Assembly (NCBI RefSeq): GCF_900115695.1
Contig: NZ_FOXK01000003.1
Span: 248,001-312,000, forward strand
DNA from: Ectopseudomonas toyotomiensis
Lineage (GTDB): Bacteria; Pseudomonadota; Gammaproteobacteria; Pseudomonadales; Pseudomonadaceae
Length of the DNA stretch: 64,000 nucleotides
Direction of reading: 5' to 3'
Both the position numbers and the translations under genes were made by a program. Within the stretch, counting starts at the first letter, position 1. Each line of letters begins with the position of its first letter. Positions 48,001 through 57,395 of this stretch are shown here, piece by piece. The notes below the pieces were generated by a model. The model saw nothing but the letters and a program-made list of their open reading frames with translations. It was not told the origin of the DNA and made no database searches.

Positions 48001-51000
48001 GGCACCGGTAACGACTTTATCCTCGGCGCCAAGGGCAACCTGCAGACCATGGGCAACGAGGGCGACGACTGGATCGAAATCGGCACCCAGGACGGCGCGC
48101 CTGGCGACAACCTGGAACCTTTTGCCAGCGATAGCGTGAATGGCCATGACGTGTTCATCACCGGGCCCGGCTTCGACGAGGTGATAGGCGAGGGTGGCGA
48201 CGACATCATGGTCGGCTCCGAAGGCGCCGACCATTTCGACGGCGGCTCTGGTTTCGACTGGGCGGTGTACAAGAACGACCCCTTTGGAGTGAAGGTCGAC
48301 CTGATTGTCGACGACTTCGTCGAACCGCCGGTGGCACCGTCTAATGCCGGTATCCTCGACCGTTTCGCCGAGGTGGAAGGCCTGTCCGGTTCGGCCCATG
48401 CCGATATCCTGCGCGGCGATAACGCCGACGCGGCGCTGATCGCCCAGGCCGGTGCCCGCGGCAGCGTACTGACGGCCGAGGGTATCGCCCGTATCGCCGG
48501 CATGCAGCAGATGCTCACCGAGTTCTTCGGGGCGCCGCAGAGCTCGTTCGGCAGCGGCAACATCATCCTCGGCGGCGGCAGTAGCGACGTGCTTGAGGGA
48601 CGCGGTGGCGACGACCTGCTCGACGGCGACCGCTGGCTCAACGTACGCATCAGCGTGCGCGCCGGGATGGATGCCGACGGTAACCCTACCGGCCCGGAAA
48701 TCGCGTCCTTCAGCAGCATGAAGGACATGATGCACCTGATGCTCGACGGCACCTACAACCCTGGGCAACTGATGATCGTGCGCGAGATTCTCGACAGCGC
48801 CGATAGCTTCGATACTGCGTTGTATGCCGGCCCGCGTGAGAACTACACGGTGACCACGCTTGCTGGCGTGACCATCGTCACCGACAACGTCGGCGACGAA
48901 GGCACCGACCGTCTGCTCAATATCGAGCGCATCCAGTTTGCCGACAGTGCACTGGTGCGGGTCGGCGGCCAGTTTGTCGACGAAGTGGCCGGTACCCAGC
49001 AGGGCGGCAATTTCTCGCCCACGGGCACGCTGCAAATTCTCGATGCTGGCAGTGGTAATCCCGATAGCACCCCGGCGGTCGGTCAATTGCTGCGGGTTTC
49101 GGCTGCTGGAGTCGCGGATGCGGACAATGCCGGAGGGCTGATCACCGGTCGGCCAGTCAGCTATGTCTGGCAGTATGAGGCAGAGCCCGGCTCGGGCATC
49201 TTCCAGGACATCATCGTCGAGGGCGGCGCCCGGCCGTCCACCCAGGATGGCGTTTCCTATCGCGTCACCCCCGATCTGGATGGTCTGGCAATCCGTGTGA
49301 TCGCCACCTACCAGGACGATAACGGTGTGCTGGAGCGAGTGTCTTCCGCTGCCACCCAGCCGGTGGCTGGCGGCTCTATACCCTTGCCGCCGCCCCCGCT
49401 GCCGACGGAAAGCGATGTGGTCAGTCCCGGCAATGGCCTGCGGATGATTCGCTCCGACCTGCAGTTCATCCTCGACCAGATCATCATTGCCGAGCGCCAT
49501 GCCGCCGGCGAGGACCTGATGGACATCATCCCCAACTCACGCCTGCCCTGGGGGCTGCGTACGGTGGATGGCTCGTTCAACAACCTGGTGCCGGGGCAGC
49601 AGTACTTCGGCGCGGCGGATCAGCCGTTCCCGACCTCGACGACGCAGCACTTCATCAACGATAGCGATGGCGACAGCATCGATCTTAATGGCCCGGCGCC
49701 GGGCGGTGTGTTCGTCAATGGCAACTATGCCTACGATCCGACCAACCCTGCCTCGCCGAGCGATGTGGTGGACGCCGACCCGCGGACCATCTCCAACCTG
49801 ATCGTCGACCAGACCATCACCAACCTGGCGGCGGTGCAGGCCTATGTCGATGCCGGCCTGGGTACTCTGGACGAAAACGGCGTACTGCTGGATCTCAACG
49901 GCCAGCCGATCCCGGGCGGGGTGCCGCTGTTCATTCCCAACAGCGCGCCGGACGAGGGGCTGTCGGCGGGCTTCAACTCCTGGTTCACCCTGTTCGGCCA
50001 GTTCTTCGATCATGGCCTGGACCTGGTCAACAAGGGCGGCAACGGCACGGTGTTCATCCCGCTGCAGCCTGATGATCCGCTCTATGTCGAGGGTGGCTCG
50101 GCCAACTTCATGGTACTGACGCGTGCCACCAACCAGGCGGTGCTGGCCGGTACGGACGGTGTACTTGGCACCTCCGATGACGTGCATGTGCATGTCAACC
50201 AGACCACGCCTTTCGTCGACCAGAACCAGACCTACACCTCGCATGCCTCGCACCAGGTGTTCCTGCGCGAGTACGCCATGACCGACGACGGCCCGGTGGC
50301 TACCGGGCGCCTGCTCAATGGCGCCGATGGCGGCCTGCCGACCTGGGCCGAAATCAAGGCCCAGGCGCTCGATATGCTGGGCATCGTGCTGAGCGATGCC
50401 GATGTGGTGAACGTGCCGCTGCTGGCCACCGACCAGTACGGCAAGTTCATCCCGGGTGGCAACGGCTATCCGCAGTTCGTCACCGGTGGTGGTCTGGTTT
50501 CCGCCGGGCCGGGTGGGGTGGAGGTGCCCAACGATGTGATTCGCACCAATCACGCCTTCCTCGACGATATTGCGCATAACGCCAATCCCTTCAACAGCCA
50601 GACTGGCGCGTTGAAGACCGCCGACGGCGACGATGCCGTGGGGCTGACCCTCGGCGGCGGGCAGAGCAGCGGCAATACCTACGACGATGAGCTGCTCGAT
50701 GCCCACTTCATTACCGGCGACGGCCGCGGCAACGAGAATATCGGCCTGACCGCCATTCACCATGTGTTCCACGCCGAGCACAACCGCGTGGTCGCGCATA
50801 CCAAGGACGTGGTGCTGGCCTCCAACGATATCGACTTCATCAACCAGTGGTTGCTGGAGCCGGTGAGCAGCCTGCCGGGCAGCCCGGACGGCCTGGTGTG
50901 GAACGGCGAGCGGCTGTTTCAGGCCGCGCGTTTCGCCACCGAGATGCAGTATCAGCACCTGGTGTTCGAGGAGTTCGCGCGCAAGGTGCAGCCGCAGGTG

Positions 51001-54000
51001 GACGTGTTCTTCAACGCCACCCAGGTCTACGACAGCACCCTCAACCCGGCGATCCTCGCCGAGTTTGCCCACGTGGTATACCGCTTCGGCCACTCGATGC
51101 TGACCGAGACAGTGGATCGCTTCGACCCGAACTTCGTCTCCAGCGAGCTGGGGCTGATCGAGGCCTTCCTCAATCCACTGATGTTCAACCAGCTGAGAAA
51201 TCCGGACTTCGATCCGCTCCAGCCAGTGGGACCGGGCAATCCGGAATACATCACCGTCTCGGCGGAAGAAGCCGCTGGCGCCCTGGCACGCGGCATGACC
51301 CGGCAGCTCGGCAACGAGATCGACGAGTTCGTCACCGAGGCCCTGCGCAATAACCTGCTTGGCCTGCCGCTGGACCTGGCGGCGATCAACCTGGCCCGTG
51401 GTCGCGATACCGGGGTGCCGTCGCTCAACGCGGCGCGTCAGGAGTTCTACAACATGACCGGCGATACCCAGCTCAAGCCGTACACCAGCTGGGTCGACTT
51501 CGCCATGAACCTCAAGCACCAGACCTCGCTGGTCAACTTCATCGCCGCCTATGGTACGCATGAGGCATTGCTGGCTCTCGACGTCAATACCCTGGCCGAG
51601 AAGCGGGCGGTGGCCTTCGCCCTGGTATTCGGCGGCACGGCGTTGATCAACGAGGGAACCGCCGAGGAGCGCTTATTCGATGCCGATGGTGCTGGCGTCA
51701 ACCGTGCCGCCTTCCTTTACGGTCCGGCGGCCACTACCGGGGTCAACGCCATCGACTTCTGGATCGGCGGCCTGGCCGAGAAGATCATGCCCTTCGGCGG
51801 CATGCTCGGCTCCACCTTCAACTTCGTCTTCGAGACGCAGATGGAGGCTTTGCAGGATGCCGACCGCTTCTACTACCTGGAGCGCCTGGCCGGCCTGAAC
51901 ATGCTCACCGAGATGGAGAACAACTTCTTCTCGCGCATCGTCATGGCCAACACCGATGCCACGCACCTGCCGGGGGATATCTTCTCCACCCCGGGCTTTA
52001 TCCTCGAGGTGGATCAGAGCAAGCAGTACACCGGCCTGGGCGATGATGGCCGCGCCGATCCGGAAGGCGACAACCCGTTGCTGCCAGAGGTGATGCGCGG
52101 GCCGAACTTCCTGCAGTACAGCGGCGGCGAGCACGTGGTGCTCGGCGGCACGGACGGCAATGACACCTTGGTGGGCGGCATCGGCGACGACACCCTGTGG
52201 GGCGACGCTGGCAACGACCGCCTGGAGGGCGGCTTCGGCAACGACTTCATCATGGGCGGGGCCGGCGACGACATCATCACCGACATGGGCGGCGACGATG
52301 TGATCCGCGCGGGTGAAGGCAACGACGTGATCCATACGGGCAACGGCTTCGACCTGGTGATGGCCGGCCATGGCAAGGACTTCGTCATATCAGGCGAGGA
52401 CGGCACGGAGATCTTCGGTGGCCCTGGCGACGACTTCATCCTCGGCACCCGCGGCAACGAGGCGCAGTTCGGTAACGAAGGCAACGACTGGCTGGAACTG
52501 GGCGGTCCCGACGGTAACGGCGGCGACAACTTCAACGAGTTCGGCCTGGACGACGTGATCGGCCATGACGTGTTCATCGGCGAGTTCGGCATCATCGACC
52601 GCATGGACGGCGAGGGCGGTGACGACATCATGTTCGGCAACGGCGGCGAGGGTGATCGCTACGTCGGTGGCTCCGGCTTCGACTGGGCGGGCTTCCGCGA
52701 CGATCCGTTCGGGGTCAACGTCGACTTCCGCCTGCGCGCCTTCGACGAAACACCGGTGGCGCCGTCCGATGTGTCGGTGCTGGCGCGCTTCGAGTTCATG
52801 GAAGGGCTGTCCGGCTCGCACCATGCCGATATCCTCAACGGCGACGACCGCGACGCCACGGCCATTGCCATGTCCGGTGCCTACGGCAGCGTGCTGAGCG
52901 ACGACTATATGGACATGGTCGACGGCTTGCGGGCGTTCATCAATCAACTGGCCGATCCACTGACCACCTCCGGCGAGGTCACCTCCTTTGGCGCGGGCAA
53001 TATCATCCTCGGCGGCAATGGCAGCGATCTGATCGCCGGTAACGGCGGCGACGACCTGATCGACGGCGACATGTGGCTCAACGTGCGCATCAGCGTGCGG
53101 CAGAACCTCGACGGCACGGGCCCGGAAATCGCCACCTTCAACAGCATGGTGCCGATGATCCCGCTGATGCTCAATGGCACCTACAACCCGGGGCAACTGG
53201 TCATCGTCCGCGAGCTGATGTCCGGCACGGTCGACTCGAACAACCTTGGGCACTCCTTCGACACGGCGGTCTACTCGGGGCTGATGTCCGAGTATGAAGT
53301 GATCGAGTGGGGCGACGGCCTGTGGGGCGTGCGTCATATCGGCCCGGCGCCCGTGGACAACGATGGCGACGGCCAGTTCGATGCGGTCGGCGCCGATGGC
53401 GCGGACATGATCCGCAATATCGAGCGCATCCAGTTCAATGACCAGGCCATGGTGCTGGTCGAAGGACGCAATGCCGAGGTGGAAGGCGTGCTGCGTATCA
53501 GCGACGGCTCGCCCAGTGTCGGCCAGGTGCTCAGCGTCTCGGCAGCCTGGGTAACTGATGGCGATAACGTCAGCGCCAGTAACCTGGGTGGTTCGCTAAC
53601 CGGGCCCATCAGCTACTACTGGCAGGTGGATCCTGAGGGCGACGGTACCTTCGAAGATATCGTGACGGAAAACATCGGCGGCGAGGCCGCCCGTGCCACC
53701 GGCCCGAACTTCACCGTGACCCCCGAACTCGAGGGCCTGGCCCTGCGCGTCAAGGCGATCTACAAGGACGCTCATGGCGTGCTGGAAACCGTGTTCTCGG
53801 CGCCGACCAGTCTGGTCGTGCAAGGTGGCGATCCGAACGATCTGCCGCTGGGAACCGTACTGCTCAGCAATCTGGAGCCTATCACCGGTCAGCAGATTGA
53901 AGCGACTCCTGCGTTTACTGATGCGGATGGGCTCGATGGCGTCGAGTTCCACTATCAATGGCAAGCTGGCGATGGTCAGAGCTTCGCCAATATCCCTGGG

Positions 54001-57000
54001 GCCAACAGTGCGACCTTCCTTCCCGGTCAGGCGCTGGCCGGTCAGATGCTCCGCGTCGTTGTCAGCTACACCGACAACGGCAATACGCTGGAGTTCGTCA
54101 CCTCGTCCGCAGTCATTCTCGGCCTCGGTGCAGTAGGTACCGAAGGCAACGATGTGATGATCGGTACGCCGGGTGTCGATCTGCTCGAAGGGCTGGGCGG
54201 TAATGACAGCATCTTCGGGCTGGCCAGCAACGACATCCTCGATGGTGGCGCCGGCGATGACCTGATCAATGGCGGCGAGGGCGATGACCAGATGATCGGC
54301 GGTGCCGGCAACGACACCTTTGTGGTCGATAGCCTGGGCGATCAGGTGATCGAAGAGCTGGGTGGCGGTACGGATACCGTGCTCACTACTCTGAACAGCT
54401 ACAGCTTGGGCGACAACCTGGAAAATCTGGCGTTCGTTGGAGAAGGGGATTTCAACGGCAGTGGCAACGATCTGGACAACCAGATAGCAGGCGGAGCCGG
54501 CAATGACAGCCTGAGTGGCGGTGGCGGAAACGACATGCTCCAGGGTGGTGCCGGCAATGATCTGCTCGATGGGGGCGTGGGTGCAGATAGCATGAGCGGT
54601 GGTGGCGGCGACGACACCTATATGGTGGATAATTTCGCCGATCAGGTTATCGAGGCGGCCAATGCAGGCAACGATACCGTGCTCACCACTCTGGCCAGTT
54701 ACGTGCTGGGCGCCAACGTGGAGAATCTCAGCTACATCGGGGCAGGCGCGTTCGTCGGAACCGGTAACGCCCTGGCCAACGTCATCGTCGGTGGCGGCAG
54801 TAACGACACGCTCAACGCCGGGGCGGGTAATGACACCCTGATCGGTGGCGCGGGCGCCGACATCATGATCGGGGGTGCTGGCAACGACACCTATGAGGTC
54901 GACGAAGTCGGTGATCAGGTCGTGGAAGGTGCGGGCGGTGGTACGGATCTGGTTCGCACCACGCTGGCCAGCTACACCCTGGGCGCCAATGTCGAGCACC
55001 TGACCTACCTCGGCACGGATGCCTTCACTGGTACCGGTAACGGATTGGCCAACACCATCATCGGTGGGGTTGGCGATGATGTGCTCAGCGGTGGCGCCGG
55101 CAACGATACCTTGCAGGGTGGCGATGGCAGCGACCTGCTCGATGGCGGTATCGGCAACGACACCATGGTCGGTGGCGCCGGAGACGACAGCTATGTGGTC
55201 AATGCCGCTGGCGATCAGGTAGTCGAGGAGGTAGATGGTGGGACCGATACGGTCAGCACGACGCTGGCCAGCTACACCCTGGGAGCCAATGTCGAGAACC
55301 TGTTCAAGATCAATGGCGGCAACTTCACCGGTACCGGCAACGCTTTGGCCAACCATATCGTCGGCGGCAGCGGTAACGACACGCTCAATGGTTTGGCCGG
55401 GGATGACGTGCTGGAGGGCGGTGTCGGTAATGACACCCTCAATGGTGGCGAAGGTGACGACCTGATGATCGGGGGTGCTGGCAACGACACCTACGTGGTC
55501 GACAGCCTCGGCGACCAGCTGATCGAGGAGGAGGGAGGCGGCACCGACACTGTGCGCACAACGCTGAACAACTACACCCTGGCTACATTCCTCGAACACC
55601 TGACCTTCATCGGTGCAGGCAATTTCGTCGGAACCGGCAATGCGCTGGCCAACACCATCACTGGTGGCGCAGGCAACGATGTGCTCGATGGTGGGGCGGG
55701 CGCAGACCGCATGGTCGGTGGCGCCGGTAACGACTTCTACTACGTCGACGATGCCGGCGATGTGGTGGTGGAAGCGGCAGGCGCTGGCGCCGACACGGTG
55801 TACTCGACCCTGGCTAATTACACCCTGAGTGCCAATGTCGAGAACCTGATTCATGGCGGGGCTGGCAGCACTGTGGCCAACGGTAATGCGCTGGCCAACG
55901 TGATGCAGGGCAATGTGGGCAACGACGTGCTCAATGGCCTGGGAGGCAACGATACCCTGCAGGGCATGGACGGCGACGATACCCTTGATGGTGGCGCCGG
56001 CAATGACCTGCTCGAGGGGGGCGATGGCGATGACATCCTTCTCGGCGGGGCCGGCAATGACACCCTGATCGGAGGCAGCGGCAACGACTTCCTCGATGGT
56101 GGCGCGGGCAATGACCTCATGCGTGGGGGAAGCGGCAATGACATCTACGTGGTCAATGCAGTTGGCGATCAGGTGATCGAAGAGGCCGATGAGGGCATCG
56201 ATACGGTACGCACTACCCTGGCCACCTACACCCTGGGGGCCAACGTCGAGAATCTGGTCAAGATCAACGGCGGAGCGTTCACCGGCAACGGCAACGAGCT
56301 GGCCAACCAGATCGTCGGCGGCAGCGGTAACGACGTGCTCAACGGCCTGGCCGGTGACGATGTGCTGGAAGGCGGTGCCGGTAACGACACGCTCAACGGC
56401 GGCGAGGGCGACGACCTCATGACCGGCGGTGTCGGCAACGACACCTATGTGGTCGACAGTGTGGGCGACCAGGTTGTGGAGGGCATTGGTGCAGGAACCG
56501 ACACGGTGCGCACCACGCTGTCCAGTTACACCCTGGGCGACAACGTGGAGCATCTCACCTTCATCGGCGTCGGCAACTTCAGCGGTACCGGTAATGCCCT
56601 CAACAACACCCTCACCGGCGGGGCCGGAGACGACGTGCTGGACGGTGGCGCAGGCATCGACCGTCTGGTCGGTGGCGCGGGTAACGACAGTTATTACGTC
56701 GATGTTGCGGGAGATGTAACGGTCGAAGCTGCCAGCGGAGGCATCGATACGGTGTACTCCAGCAGCGCTACCTATACCCTTGGAGCCAATGTGGAAATTC
56801 TGGTGCATGTCGGAGCCAACGGTGCCAATGCCAACGGCAATGGCCTGGCCAATATGATGTTCGGTGGTATCGGCAATGACACGCTCAACGGTGCAGGTGG
56901 CAACGATGTGCTGTATGGCGGTGAAGGTAACGACACCCTGATAGGGGGCGTCGGCAACGACCTGCTGGACGGTGACGATGGCAACGATGTGCTGATCGGT

Positions 57001-57321
57001 GGCCTGGGCAACGATGTTATGACCGGTGGCGCTGGTGATGACTTCATGGATGCCAGTCAGGGCAACGACATCCTGGTGTTTGGCCCGAACTTTGGCAACG
57101 ACACCGTCATCGGCTTCGATGCTAATCCGGCAGGTGGTCAGGATCTGCTGAACATCGCGGCCTTCGGCCTGACGCTGGACACCTTCGCCAGTCGGGTCGC
57201 TATCGGCGATGCCGGAAATGACACGGTCGTGACCATCAATGGCGTCGATGGCGGCACCATCACCCTGGTTGGAGTCACCAATCACACCACGGTGACGGTA
57301 GCGGACTTCCAGTTGAGTTGA
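45073..57321 (+). CDS. Giant RTX protein with two animal-type heme peroxidase domains
   Basis: This 4082-residue protein begins MANFIKSDLEFILQQ and has two peroxidase domains (about 1-875 and 1457-2350). In domain 1, Asp197-His198 (FGQFFDHG), Arg438-x-x-Glu441 (GRVNEN) and proximal His562 (RFGHSM) match the distal His, heme-linked and proximal residues of myeloperoxidase. In domain 2 they are D1646-H1647, R1885-E1888 and H2007. Each peroxidase domain is followed by RTX repeats (about 881-1060, 2350-2530) and Ig-like domains (about 1315-1436, 2803-2918, 2924-3016). The C-terminal RTX region (3022-4010) and a last segment ending VTVADFQLS provide the type I export signal. The start at 45073 is preceded by GGTGGAAGGA; the frame opens earlier at 45001. 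A giant two-domain peroxidase of P. putida (PP_2561, as I recall) is the closest described relative. The likely exporter lies just upstream. Confidence 0.93.
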   Translation: MANFIKSDLEFILQQIFIAETHAAGQSLSELLPNSQVPWGLRTVDGSYNNLVEGRTFWGAADQEFLLLLDQQFRNDQDGDTFDMNGPAPGGLVTNTDYGAAGNVADADPRIISNLIVDQTISNPAAVQVFIDAGMGVLADGSQLDPDGNPYPVGTVLDLDGVAIPAGQSLFIPNTAPDEGLSAGFNTWFTFFGQFFDHGLDLVNKGGNGFVFIALLPDDPLYNPATPQTNFMVITRASVEVDADGNRVHVNQTTPFVDQNQTYSSHASHQVFLRAYVLVDGQPMATGKLLTNRDLGADGIFGTEDDVELGGMATWGVLKAQARDVLGIELDDQDVGRVPLLATDQYGNFIPGANGLPQLVTAGGLVEASLDAPVDASLALTTGHGFLDDIAHSANPFNSQTGAPLVADADGVAGVNDGLAGTYDDELLDAHFMAGDGRVNENIGLTAVHHVFHAEHNRLVEHTKDVALQAAADGDIAFLNQWLLQPVGAIPADLSTLVWNGERLFQAAKFGTEMQYQHLVFEEFARKVQPLVDEFLIPNGYDATINPAIMAEFAHTVYRFGHSMLTETVDRFDPSFQNDSSMGLIEAFLNPLAFNDNGTLTPEEAAGAIVRGLTRQLGNEIDEFVTGALRSNLLGLPLDLAAINIARGRDTGVPSLNEARAEFYAMTGDSQLKPYTSWLDFALHLKHPESLINFIAAYGTHISITSAVGLAAKRAAAMDIVFGGGAISDDARMAFLNGPAASTGVNDIDFWIGGLAERIMPFGGMLGSSFNFVFETQMEALQNGDRFYYLARLDGLNFLTEMEDNSFAKLVMRHTDAVHLPADIFSRPGLILEVNQSAQFNDGLGSADPVGDNPLIPLVIRDNPETPEVETNYLRYTGDEHVVLGGTAGDDVMIGSIGDDTLWGDGGNDRLEGGDGNDVIEGGVGDDIITDKGGDDVLKGGDGNDVIHGGNGFNLILGGHGHDFIITGEDVSEVFAGTGNDFILGAKGNLQTMGNEGDDWIEIGTQDGAPGDNLEPFASDSVNGHDVFITGPGFDEVIGEGGDDIMVGSEGADHFDGGSGFDWAVYKNDPFGVKVDLIVDDFVEPPVAPSNAGILDRFAEVEGLSGSAHADILRGDNADAALIAQAGARGSVLTAEGIARIAGMQQMLTEFFGAPQSSFGSGNIILGGGSSDVLEGRGGDDLLDGDRWLNVRISVRAGMDADGNPTGPEIASFSSMKDMMHLMLDGTYNPGQLMIVREILDSADSFDTALYAGPRENYTVTTLAGVTIVTDNVGDEGTDRLLNIERIQFADSALVRVGGQFVDEVAGTQQGGNFSPTGTLQILDAGSGNPDSTPAVGQLLRVSAAGVADADNAGGLITGRPVSYVWQYEAEPGSGIFQDIIVEGGARPSTQDGVSYRVTPDLDGLAIRVIATYQDDNGVLERVSSAATQPVAGGSIPLPPPPLPTESDVVSPGNGLRMIRSDLQFILDQIIIAERHAAGEDLMDIIPNSRLPWGLRTVDGSFNNLVPGQQYFGAADQPFPTSTTQHFINDSDGDSIDLNGPAPGGVFVNGNYAYDPTNPASPSDVVDADPRTISNLIVDQTITNLAAVQAYVDAGLGTLDENGVLLDLNGQPIPGGVPLFIPNSAPDEGLSAGFNSWFTLFGQFFDHGLDLVNKGGNGTVFIPLQPDDPLYVEGGSANFMVLTRATNQAVLAGTDGVLGTSDDVHVHVNQTTPFVDQNQTYTSHASHQVFLREYAMTDDGPVATGRLLNGADGGLPTWAEIKAQALDMLGIVLSDADVVNVPLLATDQYGKFIPGGNGYPQFVTGGGLVSAGPGGVEVPNDVIRTNHAFLDDIAHNANPFNSQTGALKTADGDDAVGLTLGGGQSSGNTYDDELLDAHFITGDGRGNENIGLTAIHHVFHAEHNRVVAHTKDVVLASNDIDFINQWLLEPVSSLPGSPDGLVWNGERLFQAARFATEMQYQHLVFEEFARKVQPQVDVFFNATQVYDSTLNPAILAEFAHVVYRFGHSMLTETVDRFDPNFVSSELGLIEAFLNPLMFNQLRNPDFDPLQPVGPGNPEYITVSAEEAAGALARGMTRQLGNEIDEFVTEALRNNLLGLPLDLAAINLARGRDTGVPSLNAARQEFYNMTGDTQLKPYTSWVDFAMNLKHQTSLVNFIAAYGTHEALLALDVNTLAEKRAVAFALVFGGTALINEGTAEERLFDADGAGVNRAAFLYGPAATTGVNAIDFWIGGLAEKIMPFGGMLGSTFNFVFETQMEALQDADRFYYLERLAGLNMLTEMENNFFSRIVMANTDATHLPGDIFSTPGFILEVDQSKQYTGLGDDGRADPEGDNPLLPEVMRGPNFLQYSGGEHVVLGGTDGNDTLVGGIGDDTLWGDAGNDRLEGGFGNDFIMGGAGDDIITDMGGDDVIRAGEGNDVIHTGNGFDLVMAGHGKDFVISGEDGTEIFGGPGDDFILGTRGNEAQFGNEGNDWLELGGPDGNGGDNFNEFGLDDVIGHDVFIGEFGIIDRMDGEGGDDIMFGNGGEGDRYVGGSGFDWAGFRDDPFGVNVDFRLRAFDETPVAPSDVSVLARFEFMEGLSGSHHADILNGDDRDATAIAMSGAYGSVLSDDYMDMVDGLRAFINQLADPLTTSGEVTSFGAGNIILGGNGSDLIAGNGGDDLIDGDMWLNVRISVRQNLDGTGPEIATFNSMVPMIPLMLNGTYNPGQLVIVRELMSGTVDSNNLGHSFDTAVYSGLMSEYEVIEWGDGLWGVRHIGPAPVDNDGDGQFDAVGADGADMIRNIERIQFNDQAMVLVEGRNAEVEGVLRISDGSPSVGQVLSVSAAWVTDGDNVSASNLGGSLTGPISYYWQVDPEGDGTFEDIVTENIGGEAARATGPNFTVTPELEGLALRVKAIYKDAHGVLETVFSAPTSLVVQGGDPNDLPLGTVLLSNLEPITGQQIEATPAFTDADGLDGVEFHYQWQAGDGQSFANIPGANSATFLPGQALAGQMLRVVVSYTDNGNTLEFVTSSAVILGLGAVGTEGNDVMIGTPGVDLLEGLGGNDSIFGLASNDILDGGAGDDLINGGEGDDQMIGGAGNDTFVVDSLGDQVIEELGGGTDTVLTTLNSYSLGDNLENLAFVGEGDFNGSGNDLDNQIAGGAGNDSLSGGGGNDMLQGGAGNDLLDGGVGADSMSGGGGDDTYMVDNFADQVIEAANAGNDTVLTTLASYVLGANVENLSYIGAGAFVGTGNALANVIVGGGSNDTLNAGAGNDTLIGGAGADIMIGGAGNDTYEVDEVGDQVVEGAGGGTDLVRTTLASYTLGANVEHLTYLGTDAFTGTGNGLANTIIGGVGDDVLSGGAGNDTLQGGDGSDLLDGGIGNDTMVGGAGDDSYVVNAAGDQVVEEVDGGTDTVSTTLASYTLGANVENLFKINGGNFTGTGNALANHIVGGSGNDTLNGLAGDDVLEGGVGNDTLNGGEGDDLMIGGAGNDTYVVDSLGDQLIEEEGGGTDTVRTTLNNYTLATFLEHLTFIGAGNFVGTGNALANTITGGAGNDVLDGGAGADRMVGGAGNDFYYVDDAGDVVVEAAGAGADTVYSTLANYTLSANVENLIHGGAGSTVANGNALANVMQGNVGNDVLNGLGGNDTLQGMDGDDTLDGGAGNDLLEGGDGDDILLGGAGNDTLIGGSGNDFLDGGAGNDLMRGGSGNDIYVVNAVGDQVIEEADEGIDTVRTTLATYTLGANVENLVKINGGAFTGNGNELANQIVGGSGNDVLNGLAGDDVLEGGAGNDTLNGGEGDDLMTGGVGNDTYVVDSVGDQVVEGIGAGTDTVRTTLSSYTLGDNVEHLTFIGVGNFSGTGNALNNTLTGGAGDDVLDGGAGIDRLVGGAGNDSYYVDVAGDVTVEAASGGIDTVYSSSATYTLGANVEILVHVGANGANANGNGLANMMFGGIGNDTLNGAGGNDVLYGGEGNDTLIGGVGNDLLDGDDGNDVLIGGLGNDVMTGGAGDDFMDASQGNDILVFGPNFGNDTVIGFDANPAGGQDLLNIAAFGLTLDTFASRVAIGDAGNDTVVTINGVDGGTITLVGVTNHTTVTVADFQLS
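45130..53826 (+). repeat. Internal duplication of a peroxidase-RTX-Ig block
   Basis: The first block (about 45130-49440) and the second (about 49441-53826) have the same order: peroxidase, RTX repeats, a middle segment and an Ig-like domain. Their protein texts run parallel throughout, e.g. SDLEFILQQI against SDLQFILDQI, and FWIGGLAERIMPFGGMLGSSF against its counterpart ending KIMPFGGMLGSTF. The two differ in small insertions. The gene therefore arose by duplication of a block of about 4.4 kb. Confidence 0.85.
55183..57091 (+). repeat. 954-bp higher-order RTX repeat, two copies
   Basis: Nine about-100-residue modules (each with a NDTYVVD-like start and GTGNALAN end) form the C-terminal region. 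Modules 4-6 start at 55183, 55483 and 55729, and modules 7-9 at 56137, 56437 and 56683. Spacings are 300 and 246 bp in both, and the two triplets match one for one in diagnostic words (KINGG, TFIG, YYVD). The second triplet is thus a duplicate of the first with period 954 bp. Confidence 0.8.
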
Positions 57322-57330
57322 GTCGGGAAG

Positions 57331-57359
57331 CATGGTGCCGGGCTTTGCCCGGCACCATG
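57331..57359 (+). terminator. Perfect 13-bp hairpin after the giant RTX gene
   Basis: CATGGTGCCGGGC and GCCCGGCACCATG pair perfectly around TTT. It starts 10 bp past the stop and is not followed by a T run, so it may be a 3' stabiliser or a poor terminator. The response regulator starts 37 bp later, so read-through is plausible. Confidence 0.55.
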
Positions 57360-57395
57360 GCGACAAGGGTATAAACCTTGAGGGGAGCATATTCG

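Noticed and set aside
54136..57091. Dense tandem repeats as a possible CRISPR array
   Set aside because: The repeats are in frame and encode RTX nonapeptides. There are no constant repeats with unique spacers and no cas genes.
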